A stretch of 64,000 bases of DNA from Neobacillus niacini (GTDB taxonomy: Bacteria; Bacillota; Bacilli; Bacillales; Cytobacillaceae): NCBI RefSeq assembly GCF_030817595.1, contig NZ_JAUSZN010000001.1, forward strand, positions 1,930,001 to 1,994,000. Reading direction: 5' to 3'. Below, one piece after another: positions 18,715-27,911 of this stretch (positions within the stretch are counted from its first letter, which is position 1; each line of letters starts with the position of its first letter). The notes below the pieces were generated by a model. The model was not told the DNA's origin and made no database searches. It worked only from the letters and a program-made list of their open reading frames with translations. Made by a program: the position numbers and the translations under genes.

Positions 18715-19868
18715 TTATTTATTCGGCATCCAAATTTTGTAGTTGCCGCTCAGGGCTAGAATACTGAAGAAGTATAGCAATTGTCGTAGTATCTTCTGAC
18801 TCCTGTTCTTACTGGGGTATTCCAGAGTAGTTCCACCCATTTTTTTCCTTCTATATCATCTGCCGCCAATGAAGCCATGGCGTTGGTTGCGAGCAAACCA
18901 ACAGGATGAAGTGATTTCTCTTCAAATGGTTCACCTGCAATCGTATATCGGCGGTAGTCAGCAGGGTCTTTGTCGGCAAAGAAGGCCTGGATCTTGTTGG
19001 CTTCTTCACGCTCCCATTCATCTCCACTAAACCATTCATAATCAAGACCAATGTTTGCTGCAACCCGATATGAGTCGCTAAAGAAATGCCCATAGCCATT
19101 TTCATTGTTTGGCGTTCCATCATAATATGCATATTCAGGTGCCAAACCTGTTTCTGGATGACAAGTAATTTTTAGAAATTCTCTGCTTGCAGCAGCTGCT
19201 TCCTTCCAAAACGGCCGATCCTCTTCGTATGCCCATAGTGCAAAGAGTTCATAGAAGTGTGGTAAATGATAAGATGGATCAGAAAACTCACAATTAGGTA
19301 TAAATTTTATTAATTTATTTTTCGGACTCCACATTGGATAACCGTCACCATTTTCTCCTTTATGTATACAAGTTCGCAGCAAGTCTTTCGCCTGAACGCT
19401 ATAATTAAACGGTGCTGCACCATCACCCCAGCGATGAGAAGCAAAGAATAACGCCATTGCAAAAAACTCTTCTCCATCAGGTGCAGGACCATAGGCCCGT
19501 TTAGAACCGTCTGGGTTACAAGACCAAGCAAAGTAGCCAGCATTTTCTCCCGTTGTCATATACTTGTACTTCATGGTCCACTTCCACAAACGGTCAAAGA
19601 CATCTTTATTGTCCAATTGCACTGCCATCATCATCCCATAGGACATGCCTTCAGACCGCACATCCAGGTTTCCAGTATCAAGCATGTACCCTAAATCATC
19701 GCCAACGGGATAGTAAATTCTAGTATCCTCATTTCCATTAAATAACTCGTTCCAATTGCGCTGAATTCTAGTTGAAATTTCTTCATCTGTTTTTCCAATT
19801 TCTTTAAATAGATTGCGATATTGCCCTGTATAAAAAGATCCCTCCTGCATTTCCAATAATCTTGACAT
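18715..19868 (-). pseudogene. rex: GH8 reducing-end xylose-releasing exo-oligoxylanase, frameshifted near C terminus
   Basis: A GH8 enzyme without signal peptide, related to Rex (EC 3.2.1.156), which removes xylose from the reducing end of xylo-oligosaccharides. The general acid region VRSEGMSYGMMMAV, GYFAWSCNPDGS and ASHRWGDG are present. The long frame ends at 18756 as YYDNCYTSSVF. Adding one base after the Cys codon gives YYDNCLYFFSILALSGNYKI then WMPNK and a stop at 18715, which restores a normal 384-residue protein. Only about 18 C-terminal residues are affected, so activity may persist even if the shift is real. Confidence 0.88.
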
Positions 19869-20008
19869 ATTTTCCCCTCCAATTAATTAGAATGAATGAA
19901 TCTATCATTTTATTGAAGTCTTATGCGCCTAAACTTGATGTTAAATAGTTGAAATGTGCTGGGATTCATGAACTGCCAGCACATTTTAACTTGTAAATAT
20001 GTACACTG

Positions 20009-20022
20009 TGATAACGCTTACA
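20009..20022 (-). promoter_or_regulatory. cre (CcpA) site upstream of GH8
   Basis: TGATAACGCTTACA matches every position of the consensus TGWNANCGNTNWCA. It lies about 140 bases upstream of the GH8 start, predicting glucose repression. Confidence 0.7.
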
Positions 20023-20204
20023 GATATTTCTAATAAAAGGTAAATGATTTACTTACCTTGTATTTTATTTTATTATAGCCACAGAGTTATAGTTTGTCTA
20101 TCGAGTAAACAAAGTATTATTAAAAATTTTTCGAAACTTATGTAAACATTTAAAAACTCATTTTTGAATACTATTCTTTTTGCTGTTTCTTTTCAAAATA
20201 AAAC

Positions 20205-20233
20205 GGTCCCAAAGTTGGAAACACTTTGGGACC
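20205..20233 (-). terminator. terminator of the CE12-PL11 gene
   Basis: Stem GGTCCCAAAG / CTTTGGGACC with a 9-base loop, just after the gene's stop codon, followed on the minus strand by a T-rich GTTTTATTTT. Confidence 0.85.
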
Positions 20234-20240
20234 TGGTTTT

Positions 20241-23200
20241 TTATTTCTTTAAGACTTCTGCAAATTTGATTAAAATTTGTGCCTGGTAATTTGTGAAGTC
20301 TTTATCCATGCTTGCATTAACTTCTTTGATAAAAGCATTTAGTTGTCCGTCTCTTGCACTCGTATTGCCTCGTTCGTGAGCAGCTTTAGCTGCCTCTAGT
20401 TTTACAAGTAAAGAGTTTCCTTTATTAGTTTCTTCAACAGTGTTTACCTTAGCAGTTTCAACGCCATTACCAGTCAGGAACAATTTGGTCAACTCGCCAA
20501 GACTGTCAAAGTTAACCATGACGTTGATCGTAACTGATTTCATAGAATTGTTGCCTGCAACATCTTCCCCTTCTACCGTATACGTATGGCTGCCTAGACC
20601 AAGCTCGTATGCTGGTATAGAAACATCTTCACATGTGGATGATGCTACTCCTGATAAGGCATCAGTTGCCTGACAAGTAACACTAATATGTTGATCTACT
20701 GTGAATGATGTTCCATCCTCAACGGAGAACGTGATTTCTGGAGCAGTTTGATCAATGTTTATAGAGATCGATTTCTTTTCCTCGATATTACCAGCATGAT
20801 CCATACTCCAATATTCAAGAACATGTTTGCCATCTTCTGCTATCGTTACGGTATTTCCTTTCTGTTCAGTAGAACCATCTAAAGAATGATAGGTTGCTTT
20901 AATACCAGATTGATAATCATAACCGGTCAAATTCACGGTAACAGGGTTATGATACCACCCCTCCTGTACGTCACCTGTTAGCTCGTATTCTGTATCCGGT
21001 GCATTTACATCTGGTATTTCTACTACATCAATGCTCGGTACATGAGGCTTCTCCATACCTGTTCCAAGGAAGAAGCTAGTATGCGGCGGCTGGTTATATC
21101 CGACATTTTGCCACGCAATCGATAAACGGTACTGAGGATCATGCATTAAGGTGTAAATTCTATTTTCGGTTTCCTCTGTTGTCATGTACACTCTAAGGGC
21201 ACTACTATCATCTGTTCTCCAAATGATTTCTTCTCTCCAGTCACCTAACAAATCAGCCTGCAGGACAGGATTTCCTTTTGTACTGTTATTGGTTTGCGTT
21301 CCTTCAGCAGTTAGAATATTTACTAGCTTACTATTTTCATAGTCCCACTTATCAATGGTTCCAACGCCTGTTGATGTGGCATCATCCCATTTATGATCAA
21401 CTAACTCGCGAGACAAGTCTCCATCCCACCAAATCGCAAAATTACTTGAAGGAATATTTTCGGATATTTTTTCTCCCTTTGCAGTGTGAATTCCGCCAAC
21501 CTTACTATTCCAAGCACCAGAAATTGCCCATGCTTCAGCCCCATCGTACCTAGGGTCAATATCAGCTGAGACACCACGACCAGTATCCTGGCCCGTTTTC
21601 ACACCCCAAAGAATTTCACCCGTTTCTGCATCACGCATGTCATATCCGTATGGACCTTCTTTATGCTCCTGGACTGCGAAAACTTCAAGTCCTGGTCTTG
21701 TTGGGTCAAGATCACTCACATGCTGAGCATCCCCATGTCCTAAACCGGTTGCATATAATCCCTTGCCATTATCATCAATTACCGCTTGACCATAGACAAT
21801 TTCATCTTTTCCGTCTGTGTCGACATCCGCCACGCTTAAATTATGGTACCCTTGACCAGCATAATCTCTTTGACCTTCATCGTTTGAATCAAAGACCCAC
21901 TGTTTTGTCAATTTACCATTCGTAAAATTGTATGCCGCAAGCACTGATCTCGTATAGTATCCACGAGCCATAATAATGCTTGGTGTCTCTCCATTTAGAT
22001 ACGCTACTGCTGCTAGGAAACGATCCACACGGTTTCCATAAGTGTCACCCCATGCGCCCACGTCCCCTCGAGGAGGTTCATACTCGGTCGTATCAAGTGC
22101 TTTTCCGGTCTCTCCTTCAAATACAGTCAAGTACTCTGCACCTTGCAGGACGTATCCTGTACTGTTACGGTGATCAGCGTCCGCTCTGCCAATTACGGTT
22201 CCCTGTCCGTCTTTTGTTCCATCTGCAGTTTTGAATACAACCTCTGCTTTTCCGTTCCCATCGAAATCATAAACAAGGAATGGGGAGTAGTGCGCACCGG
22301 CACGGATATTTTTTCCTAAATCAATACGCCACTTTAAGGTTCCATCCATTTCATAGGCATCTACATAAACATTACCTGTATAGCCTGCTTGAGAGTTATC
22401 CTTGGAATTGGTTGGATCCCACTTTAACACTAACTCGTACTCACCATCAGCATCTAAGTCACCGATACTGGCATCATTTGCACGGTATGAATATGGGTCA
22501 CCAAGTGGTGTCACACCGTCCGCTGGTTTTTGAAGCGGGATATCAAAGTAATTTTGATTTAATACCTTCGTTGTTTCCTTTGATTTTCTTTCTTTTCCGC
22601 TAAGGACCGCGCGAACCTCATAAACGGATTCAGCTTTTCCGTCCTTGTCGACATAGTTGGTGCTCGTTGTAATGGGTTCAGTATTAATCTTTTCACCATC
22701 ACGGTAGATGTTAAAACTAATGCTTTCAGAATCTGCTCCGAGCATTCTCCAGCTGACAAAAACACCTTCATCTGTTTTCATCGCAACTGGTGCACGGTCA
22801 AGCTCTTCCATTTGACGTTTAAGTTTCGTTACAGCTGGTGTTTTCAAAACTTTAGATTGTTCAGAAATGCCACCTGCATTAACAGCTGAAACTTTATAAA
22901 AATAAGGAATCGTTGTTAAAACAGTTTCATCTTTGTAAGAAGCCGTTTTCGTCTTTCCGATAAATTCGTAAGTTCCCTTTTCCTTATTTGAACGATACAC
23001 ATTATAGGTAATCGCTCCTTCTACCTGATCCCAGCTAATTGTAAGGTCATTCTTGTTGACTTCACCTACTTTTAAATGATCTGGTGCAGCTGGAACTGGC
23101 TGTGATGGATCGACCATTACTACTTTTAGCGGTAGTGAGGGATCCGTTTCTACAGTGGCATTATCAATTGTTGTAGCCACATACTCATATTCCATTCCGA

Positions 23201-25340
23201 CATCGACGGTATTATCTGTGAATGACGTTGTTGAGCTGCTGCCCACTAAGGTAAATTCACTTGTGCCTGCCACTTTACGGTAGACGTTATATTTTACTGC
23301 GTCCTCAACTGCTTTCCATGATAATGTGACGAATGGATTTTCAGCGTCCATTGATTTCTCATCCACTTTAAGTTCGGATGGAGCAATTAGGATTGGGGTG
23401 ATTTCAACACCGTTTACAATCGCTGTTGAACCACCAAAACTAAAATTCATTTGTCCATCTTTTACGGAAACCTGAGAAACAACTTTTGTTGTATAGTTAT
23501 TTTTAGGTGCAGAAATTGTACCATAATCCTGCCCTTCCACTGCTAGAGTTGTTCTGGCACTTCCTGTGTAATCACCAACATAGACTTTCAATGCATAAAG
23601 TCCGTTTGGCACATCGACATTAAATTTCCAACCTACGTTAAAATAGCCCAGCCAATCACGAGTCACATTGTCACCAGTTTTGCGGTCTCGTCCAATCATG
23701 CCTGTAGCATCAACTATCCCGTAACCTCTTTCAGGTGTATAAAGCGTTGAAAGATTAACCTCTGTAAACCCTTCGGAAACCGGACTTCCTGCTATCCCAA
23801 AATCAAACTTTAAAGTTGCTTCTTTGGTTGTAAATTGTTTTACATCTGATATTTCAGATTCACCTTTTCCATTAACCGCTGTTACATAAACATCGTATGT
23901 TTTTCCTTCTTCCATACCTGTGATATTCAGTTGAGAAATAGTAGAAGATCCAATCAATTTATACTCGCTATCAGTTGATAATTTACGGTAAACCCTGTAA
24001 ATGTCAGCACCTTCAACTGCTTTCCACGTGACTAGCGCACCTGCGTTACTAATGCTGCTAACCACTACATCCGCTGGCTTAGCTGGAGCGTTTGCAGGGG
24101 GTTCAATACCCGTAACATACTGAGAAAGCGAAATATTCAGATTTTTAATTTCATCTGATACAAGACGCGCGAGCTGGATTGCTCCGTACTCTTGGAAGTG
24201 TGTATTATCCTGTGAACCATTTGGGAATGCAGTATAAACACCCGGGTCTGTATGTAGGAAAACAGAAAGACTTCCTTCAGGCCCAATGGTATCGTAATAG
24301 GCAACACTTCGTGCACTTAAGTCAACCACGTTTACATTCATTTCTGCCGCTACTTCTTTCATTCCCTGCACATACTCTGGAAAGCTGACATTAAACTTTC
24401 CTGTAGTGGCATTAAAATCTCGTCTGCCGACCGGGGTCACTAGAATTGGAATCGCTCCCCGCTGACGAGCACCATTAATATACGTTTTTAAATAATTTTT
24501 ATAGTCAGGGACAGATGCGTATCGTTCAGGAATACTGATGGTTGCATCGTTATGACCAAATTGTACTAGAAAAAAGTCGTTAGGCTTTATTTCTCTTAAA
24601 ACATTATCTAATCGTCCTTCATTGATAAATGACTTTGTACTTCTTCCCCCAATGGCGTGGTTCTTAAAGGTTACATCAGAACTGAAATAGCGTGGAATCA
24701 TTTGACCCCAGCCTGCTTCTGGCCGCCAATATTCATCGTAAGTCTGAACGGTTGAGTCCCCAGCGATATAAACGGTTGGAAGTTCACCCGCTGTTCTTTC
24801 TGGAAGTTTCTCAATGGTCATTGCGTTTACTTTTGGGTTTGTACCAGTAAATTCAAAGTTTAATTGTCCATCTACTAGGGCAATTTCAAACTCACGCTCA
24901 ATAAATTCACTTTTTAAAACGGCCGCGTTTTGAACCTTTTGGATATTTTCTGCCTTAATACCTATATTTGTCGTGTCGTCCTTGTCGCCGGCAATGACAG
25001 TGACCAAATAATCACCATTCGGAAGGTCCACATTAAAGGAGGTCTCAGTTGTTGAAATAAAATCTGATTTCAAGGAGTCTGATGTTGATCGGTCTTGTGA
25101 GGTTACCTTGGAGATATCAGCAAAACCGTAGCCTGTTTCTGCTGAGTAAGCTGTGTCTGAAGAAACTTTAGTATAACCATCTTCCACGGAACTTGTTGGT
25201 GTTCCAAAGTCAAACTTCTTTAAGAGTGAAGATTCTTCCGCCGATACTTGAATAGGGCCAGCGGGTATAGAGGTTAATAGTAACAATAAACTTAGAATAA
25301 CTGCAAAATACTTCCTGGAACTTTTTCTTTTCATTTTCAC
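20241..25340 (-). CDS. secreted rhamnogalacturonan acetylesterase-lyase (CE12-PL11 fusion)
   Basis: A 1699-residue secreted multidomain enzyme. In order: signal peptide (1-35); a carbohydrate-binding-like module (about 40-180); an SGNH acetylesterase like RhgT (about 188-405: AGDST, GGRSTKSF, QFGHND, DNTHF); fibronectin III (about 412-503); a second module resembling the first (about 507-650); two more fibronectin III domains (to about 845); a PL11 rhamnogalacturonan endolyase like YesW/YesX (about 850-1465, from RAPVAMKTDEGVFVSW to FFLGTGMEKPH); Ig-like repeats (about 1490-1600); and a C-terminal FIMAH-type helical domain (about 1615-1699). It should deacetylate and cleave rhamnogalacturonan I outside the cell. 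A perfect cre box lies upstream. Confidence 0.93.
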   Translation of the reverse strand: MKMKRKSSRKYFAVILSLLLLLTSIPAGPIQVSAEESSLLKKFDFGTPTSSVEDGYTKVSSDTAYSAETGYGFADISKVTSQDRSTSDSLKSDFISTTETSFNVDLPNGDYLVTVIAGDKDDTTNIGIKAENIQKVQNAAVLKSEFIEREFEIALVDGQLNFEFTGTNPKVNAMTIEKLPERTAGELPTVYIAGDSTVQTYDEYWRPEAGWGQMIPRYFSSDVTFKNHAIGGRSTKSFINEGRLDNVLREIKPNDFFLVQFGHNDATISIPERYASVPDYKNYLKTYINGARQRGAIPILVTPVGRRDFNATTGKFNVSFPEYVQGMKEVAAEMNVNVVDLSARSVAYYDTIGPEGSLSVFLHTDPGVYTAFPNGSQDNTHFQEYGAIQLARLVSDEIKNLNISLSQYVTGIEPPANAPAKPADVVVSSISNAGALVTWKAVEGADIYRVYRKLSTDSEYKLIGSSTISQLNITGMEEGKTYDVYVTAVNGKGESEISDVKQFTTKEATLKFDFGIAGSPVSEGFTEVNLSTLYTPERGYGIVDATGMIGRDRKTGDNVTRDWLGYFNVGWKFNVDVPNGLYALKVYVGDYTGSARTTLAVEGQDYGTISAPKNNYTTKVVSQVSVKDGQMNFSFGGSTAIVNGVEITPILIAPSELKVDEKSMDAENPFVTLSWKAVEDAVKYNVYRKVAGTSEFTLVGSSSTTSFTDNTVDVGMEYEYVATTIDNATVETDPSLPLKVVMVDPSQPVPAAPDHLKVGEVNKNDLTISWDQVEGAITYNVYRSNKEKGTYEFIGKTKTASYKDETVLTTIPYFYKVSAVNAGGISEQSKVLKTPAVTKLKRQMEELDRAPVAMKTDEGVFVSWRMLGADSESISFNIYRDGEKINTEPITTSTNYVDKDGKAESVYEVRAVLSGKERKSKETTKVLNQNYFDIPLQKPADGVTPLGDPYSYRANDASIGDLDADGEYELVLKWDPTNSKDNSQAGYTGNVYVDAYEMDGTLKWRIDLGKNIRAGAHYSPFLVYDFDGNGKAEVVFKTADGTKDGQGTVIGRADADHRNSTGYVLQGAEYLTVFEGETGKALDTTEYEPPRGDVGAWGDTYGNRVDRFLAAVAYLNGETPSIIMARGYYTRSVLAAYNFTNGKLTKQWVFDSNDEGQRDYAGQGYHNLSVADVDTDGKDEIVYGQAVIDDNGKGLYATGLGHGDAQHVSDLDPTRPGLEVFAVQEHKEGPYGYDMRDAETGEILWGVKTGQDTGRGVSADIDPRYDGAEAWAISGAWNSKVGGIHTAKGEKISENIPSSNFAIWWDGDLSRELVDHKWDDATSTGVGTIDKWDYENSKLVNILTAEGTQTNNSTKGNPVLQADLLGDWREEIIWRTDDSSALRVYMTTEETENRIYTLMHDPQYRLSIAWQNVGYNQPPHTSFFLGTGMEKPHVPSIDVVEIPDVNAPDTEYELTGDVQEGWYHNPVTVNLTGYDYQSGIKATYHSLDGSTEQKGNTVTIAEDGKHVLEYWSMDHAGNIEEKKSISINIDQTAPEITFSVEDGTSFTVDQHISVTCQATDALSGVASSTCEDVSIPAYELGLGSHTYTVEGEDVAGNNSMKSVTINVMVNFDSLGELTKLFLTGNGVETAKVNTVEETNKGNSLLVKLEAAKAAHERGNTSARDGQLNAFIKEVNASMDKDFTNYQAQILIKFAEVLKK

Positions 25341-25421
25341 AAATTTCCTCCCTACAACCTGTATTCTAATCTAATAAACTAACTTTGTAGTTCCTGAAAC
25401 CAACTCCTTTTTACACTGTTT

Positions 25422-25435
25422 TGACAGCGTTTTCA
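25422..25435 (-). promoter_or_regulatory. cre (CcpA) site upstream of CE12-PL11
   Basis: TGACAGCGTTTTCA fits the full CcpA consensus TGWNANCGNTNWCA. It lies about 80 bases before the start codon of the rhamnogalacturonan enzyme. Confidence 0.7.
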
Positions 25436-25629
25436 CATGTATAATAGCCCCATTTGTTGCTTTTTAGTTAGAAAAAAAACAGTCAAGAATGTTTAAAATT
25501 CAGTGCTTATCAAAAATTGAACATTTATACCTACTTATCGTTAGATATATTTACTCATAAAAATACATTTATCAACATAACTAATTGGCTTTTTACCTAG
25601 GTATTTACAAACAAAAAGAGGTATAGAAA

Positions 25630-25657
25630 AGACTCTCTACCTATTGATAGAGAGTCT
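25630..25657 (-). terminator. terminator of rhaEW
   Basis: Perfect 10-bp stem AGACTCTCTA / TAGAGAGTCT with an 8-base loop, 17 bases after the stop codon, followed by TTTTCT on the minus strand. Confidence 0.85.
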
Positions 25658-25673
25658 AGATCTTAAATTAATC

Positions 25674-27743
25674 TTATCTAGTAAACGCAGCAGGAACCCC
25701 GCCATCTACTGTTAACATACATCCTGTTGTTCTATCTGATTTAGATGAAGCAAAGAATGCGATGGATTCAGCAATATCTGATGGGTAGATATTTACTAGT
25801 AATGTCGTACGCTTACGATAGTGTTCTTCTAATTGATCAGGGTGAATTCCATATGCTGCTGCACGTTCTTCTCTCCAGCTTGACCCCCAAATCGCAGAAC
25901 CTTGTAGAACAGCATCCGGAAGAACAGAGTTAACACGAATACCAAACTCGCCGCCTTCAGCAGCAATACATCTTGCCAAGTGTGTTTCAAGTGCTTTTAC
26001 AGAGCTATATGCTGCTGCATTTTTACCAGCGTAAACAGAGTTTTTCGAACCGATAAATACCATGTTACCGCCGATTCCTTGATCCTTCATTTGCTTGAAT
26101 GCTTCACGTGCAACTAAGAAATATCCAGTACCTAAAACATTCATGTTTAAGTTCCACTCTTTAAGAGATGTTTCATCAAATGGACTAGATGTTGCAAGAC
26201 CTGCGTTGTTAACAATGATGTCTACTCCGCCAAAGTTAAGTGCTGTTTGGTCATAGGCCGCTTGAACCATCTCTTCACTTGTAACGTCCATTTTCACAGC
26301 CAATGCACGGTTAGCACTGTATTGTTCGTTAATTTCAGTCGCTACTTTTTCTGCACCTTCAAGGTTTAAATCTGCCAGCACAACGTGAGCACCTTCTGAA
26401 ACTAGGCGACGAGCTGTTTCACTACCGATACCGCCCGCACCACCAGTGATGAATGCTACTTTACGAGAAAATTCAGCTTCAGCTGGAGCAAGGGTCAATT
26501 TGTATAATTCTAATGGCCAGTATTCCACGTTGTAAGATTCGTTTTCACTTAGTGAAACAAAGTTTCCTAGAGTTGTAGCACCTTTCATAACCGCAATCGC
26601 ACGGTGGTATAGCGCGCCGCTTACTCGTGAGTTATTTACATCCTTACCAGAATTCACCATACCTACTCCAGGAATTAAAATAACACGTGGAGCTGGTTCA
26701 AACATTTTGTCGCCTTCATTTTTGTTGCGCTCGAAGTAAGCTTTGTATCCTTCTTTGAAGCTAGCAACGCCTTCTTTAATAGCTGCGATTAATGCTTCCA
26801 CATCTTTTGTTTGCGGATCCCAATTGATGTAAAGTGGAACCATTTTTGTATGAACTAAATGGTCTGGACATGCTGCTCCGATTTGTGAAAGTTCTGGTGC
26901 CTGATGGCTGTTTACAAATTGAAGGACATCTTCACCGCGATCATACGTTAAGAGCATTTTCTTTTCTTCACTTACTGCACCACGGATGATTGGCATAACC
27001 TTTGCTAGAATACTAGTTGCTTCTTCATCGGAAAGAGATTGATACTTTTGACCGCCAAAAGCAGTTTCTTCATTTGATTTTGCATTGATAAAGCTTTCCG
27101 CTTCATTGATAATCTCAATTGTTTTTGCATAGGACTCTTCTGAAGTTTCTCCCCAAGTTACAAGTCCGTGTTTTTCCATTAATACAAGCTCTGCATTTGG
27201 ATTGTTTCTTACACCTTCTGCAATCATTTTTGAAAGTGTAAAGCCAGGGCGTACATATGGTACCCAAACAAAACGATTTCCAAAAATCTCTTCTGCAATC
27301 TGCTTGCCGTTGTCTGCACAGCAAATGCTGATAATTGCGTCTGGGTGTGTATGGTCAACATGCTTGAATGGTAAGAAAGCGTGTAATAACGTTTCGATGG
27401 ACGCTCTTGGATGCTTGCTGTCAATCATACAATGTGAAAGATATGCCACCATATCTTCATCTGTCATTTCATCGCGTTCGAATAATGGGCGGATGTCCTC
27501 TAAATTTAGACCCGTAAAGTTTTGAGCCTTCATCGTTGCTAGATCAGAGCCGCTGCCCTTTACCCACATAACCTCGATATCACGTCCACGGAAGTCTTTC
27601 TCCGTTGTTTTCATGGAAGTATTGCCGCCACCCCAGTTACATACGGCACGATCTGTTCCAATCAAATTGGAACGATACACTAATTCTTCTACCCCTTTTG
27701 CTACTTGTGAAGCTTTTTCACTTTCCCATAAGTTCTTTACCAT
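25674..27743 (-). CDS. rhaEW: bifunctional rhamnulose-1-phosphate aldolase / lactaldehyde dehydrogenase
   Basis: A 689-residue two-domain enzyme. Residues about 1-420 form a class II aldolase/adducin domain with the zinc-binding HTHPDAI and the catalytic-region NWGGGNTSMK. Residues about 430-689 form an SDR with TGGAGGIG, NNAG and the YSSVK catalytic pair. This matches RhaEW (YuxG) of Bacillus, which splits rhamnulose-1-phosphate into DHAP and L-lactaldehyde and oxidises the latter to L-lactate. Rhamnose isomerase and kinase are not in the window. Its promoter block is identical to that of lutA, which encodes part of the L-lactate oxidation complex. Confidence 0.93.
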   Translation of the reverse strand: MVKNLWESEKASQVAKGVEELVYRSNLIGTDRAVCNWGGGNTSMKTTEKDFRGRDIEVMWVKGSGSDLATMKAQNFTGLNLEDIRPLFERDEMTDEDMVAYLSHCMIDSKHPRASIETLLHAFLPFKHVDHTHPDAIISICCADNGKQIAEEIFGNRFVWVPYVRPGFTLSKMIAEGVRNNPNAELVLMEKHGLVTWGETSEESYAKTIEIINEAESFINAKSNEETAFGGQKYQSLSDEEATSILAKVMPIIRGAVSEEKKMLLTYDRGEDVLQFVNSHQAPELSQIGAACPDHLVHTKMVPLYINWDPQTKDVEALIAAIKEGVASFKEGYKAYFERNKNEGDKMFEPAPRVILIPGVGMVNSGKDVNNSRVSGALYHRAIAVMKGATTLGNFVSLSENESYNVEYWPLELYKLTLAPAEAEFSRKVAFITGGAGGIGSETARRLVSEGAHVVLADLNLEGAEKVATEINEQYSANRALAVKMDVTSEEMVQAAYDQTALNFGGVDIIVNNAGLATSSPFDETSLKEWNLNMNVLGTGYFLVAREAFKQMKDQGIGGNMVFIGSKNSVYAGKNAAAYSSVKALETHLARCIAAEGGEFGIRVNSVLPDAVLQGSAIWGSSWREERAAAYGIHPDQLEEHYRKRTTLLVNIYPSDIAESIAFFASSKSDRTTGCMLTVDGGVPAAFTR

Positions 27744-27786
27744 CTACTAGTTCCCCCGTTTGTTTGTAATTATGTTTGTTATCTTC

Positions 27787-27822
27787 TGTTTTATTATAAT
27801 ATATGTTTGTTTATTTTTGAAT
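27787..27822 (-). promoter_or_regulatory. rhaEW promoter/operator, 36-bp block shared with lutA
   Basis: On the minus strand: TTCAAA, a 17-base spacer containing AATAAACAAACATA, then TATAAT, placed 44 bases before the start codon. All 36 bases recur exactly before lutA. Further copies of the AACAAACAT-like element lie closer to the gene (about 27758-27781), suggesting several binding positions for one repressor. Confidence 0.75.
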
Positions 27823-27866
27823 AGTAAAGTAATAAATCTTTTTATTTTTTTGATTTTTTTATATAA

Positions 27867-27898
27867 AAAGCCGACAAGCACTTTAACTTGTCGACTTT
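27867..27898 (-). terminator. terminator of the oxidoreductase gene upstream of rhaEW
   Basis: Stem AGCCGACAAG / CTTGTCGACT with one wobble pair and an 8-base loop, followed on the minus strand by a T run. It ends the transcript of the 27912-28880 gene. Confidence 0.8.
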
Positions 27899-27911
27899 CG
27901 TTTTTTTATTG

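Larger units (their letters stand above)
19869..20240. other. intergenic region with cre site and terminator
   Basis: A 372-base gap between the GH8 gene and the rhamnogalacturonan gene. It contains a consensus cre box at 20009-20022 and the terminator of the upstream gene at 20205-20233. No further coding potential was recognised. Confidence 0.6.
25341..25673. other. intergenic region with cre site and rhaEW terminator
   Basis: A 333-base gap. It holds the cre box at 25422-25435 and the terminator of the rhaEW gene at 25630-25657. The remaining AT-rich stretch presumably carries the promoter of the lyase gene; I cannot assign its boxes with confidence. Confidence 0.55.

Noticed and set aside
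21278..22603. Several plus-strand frames of 80-107 codons
   Set aside because: They lie opposite the PL11 domain, show biased His/Leu composition and no ribosome sites; shadows of the real gene.
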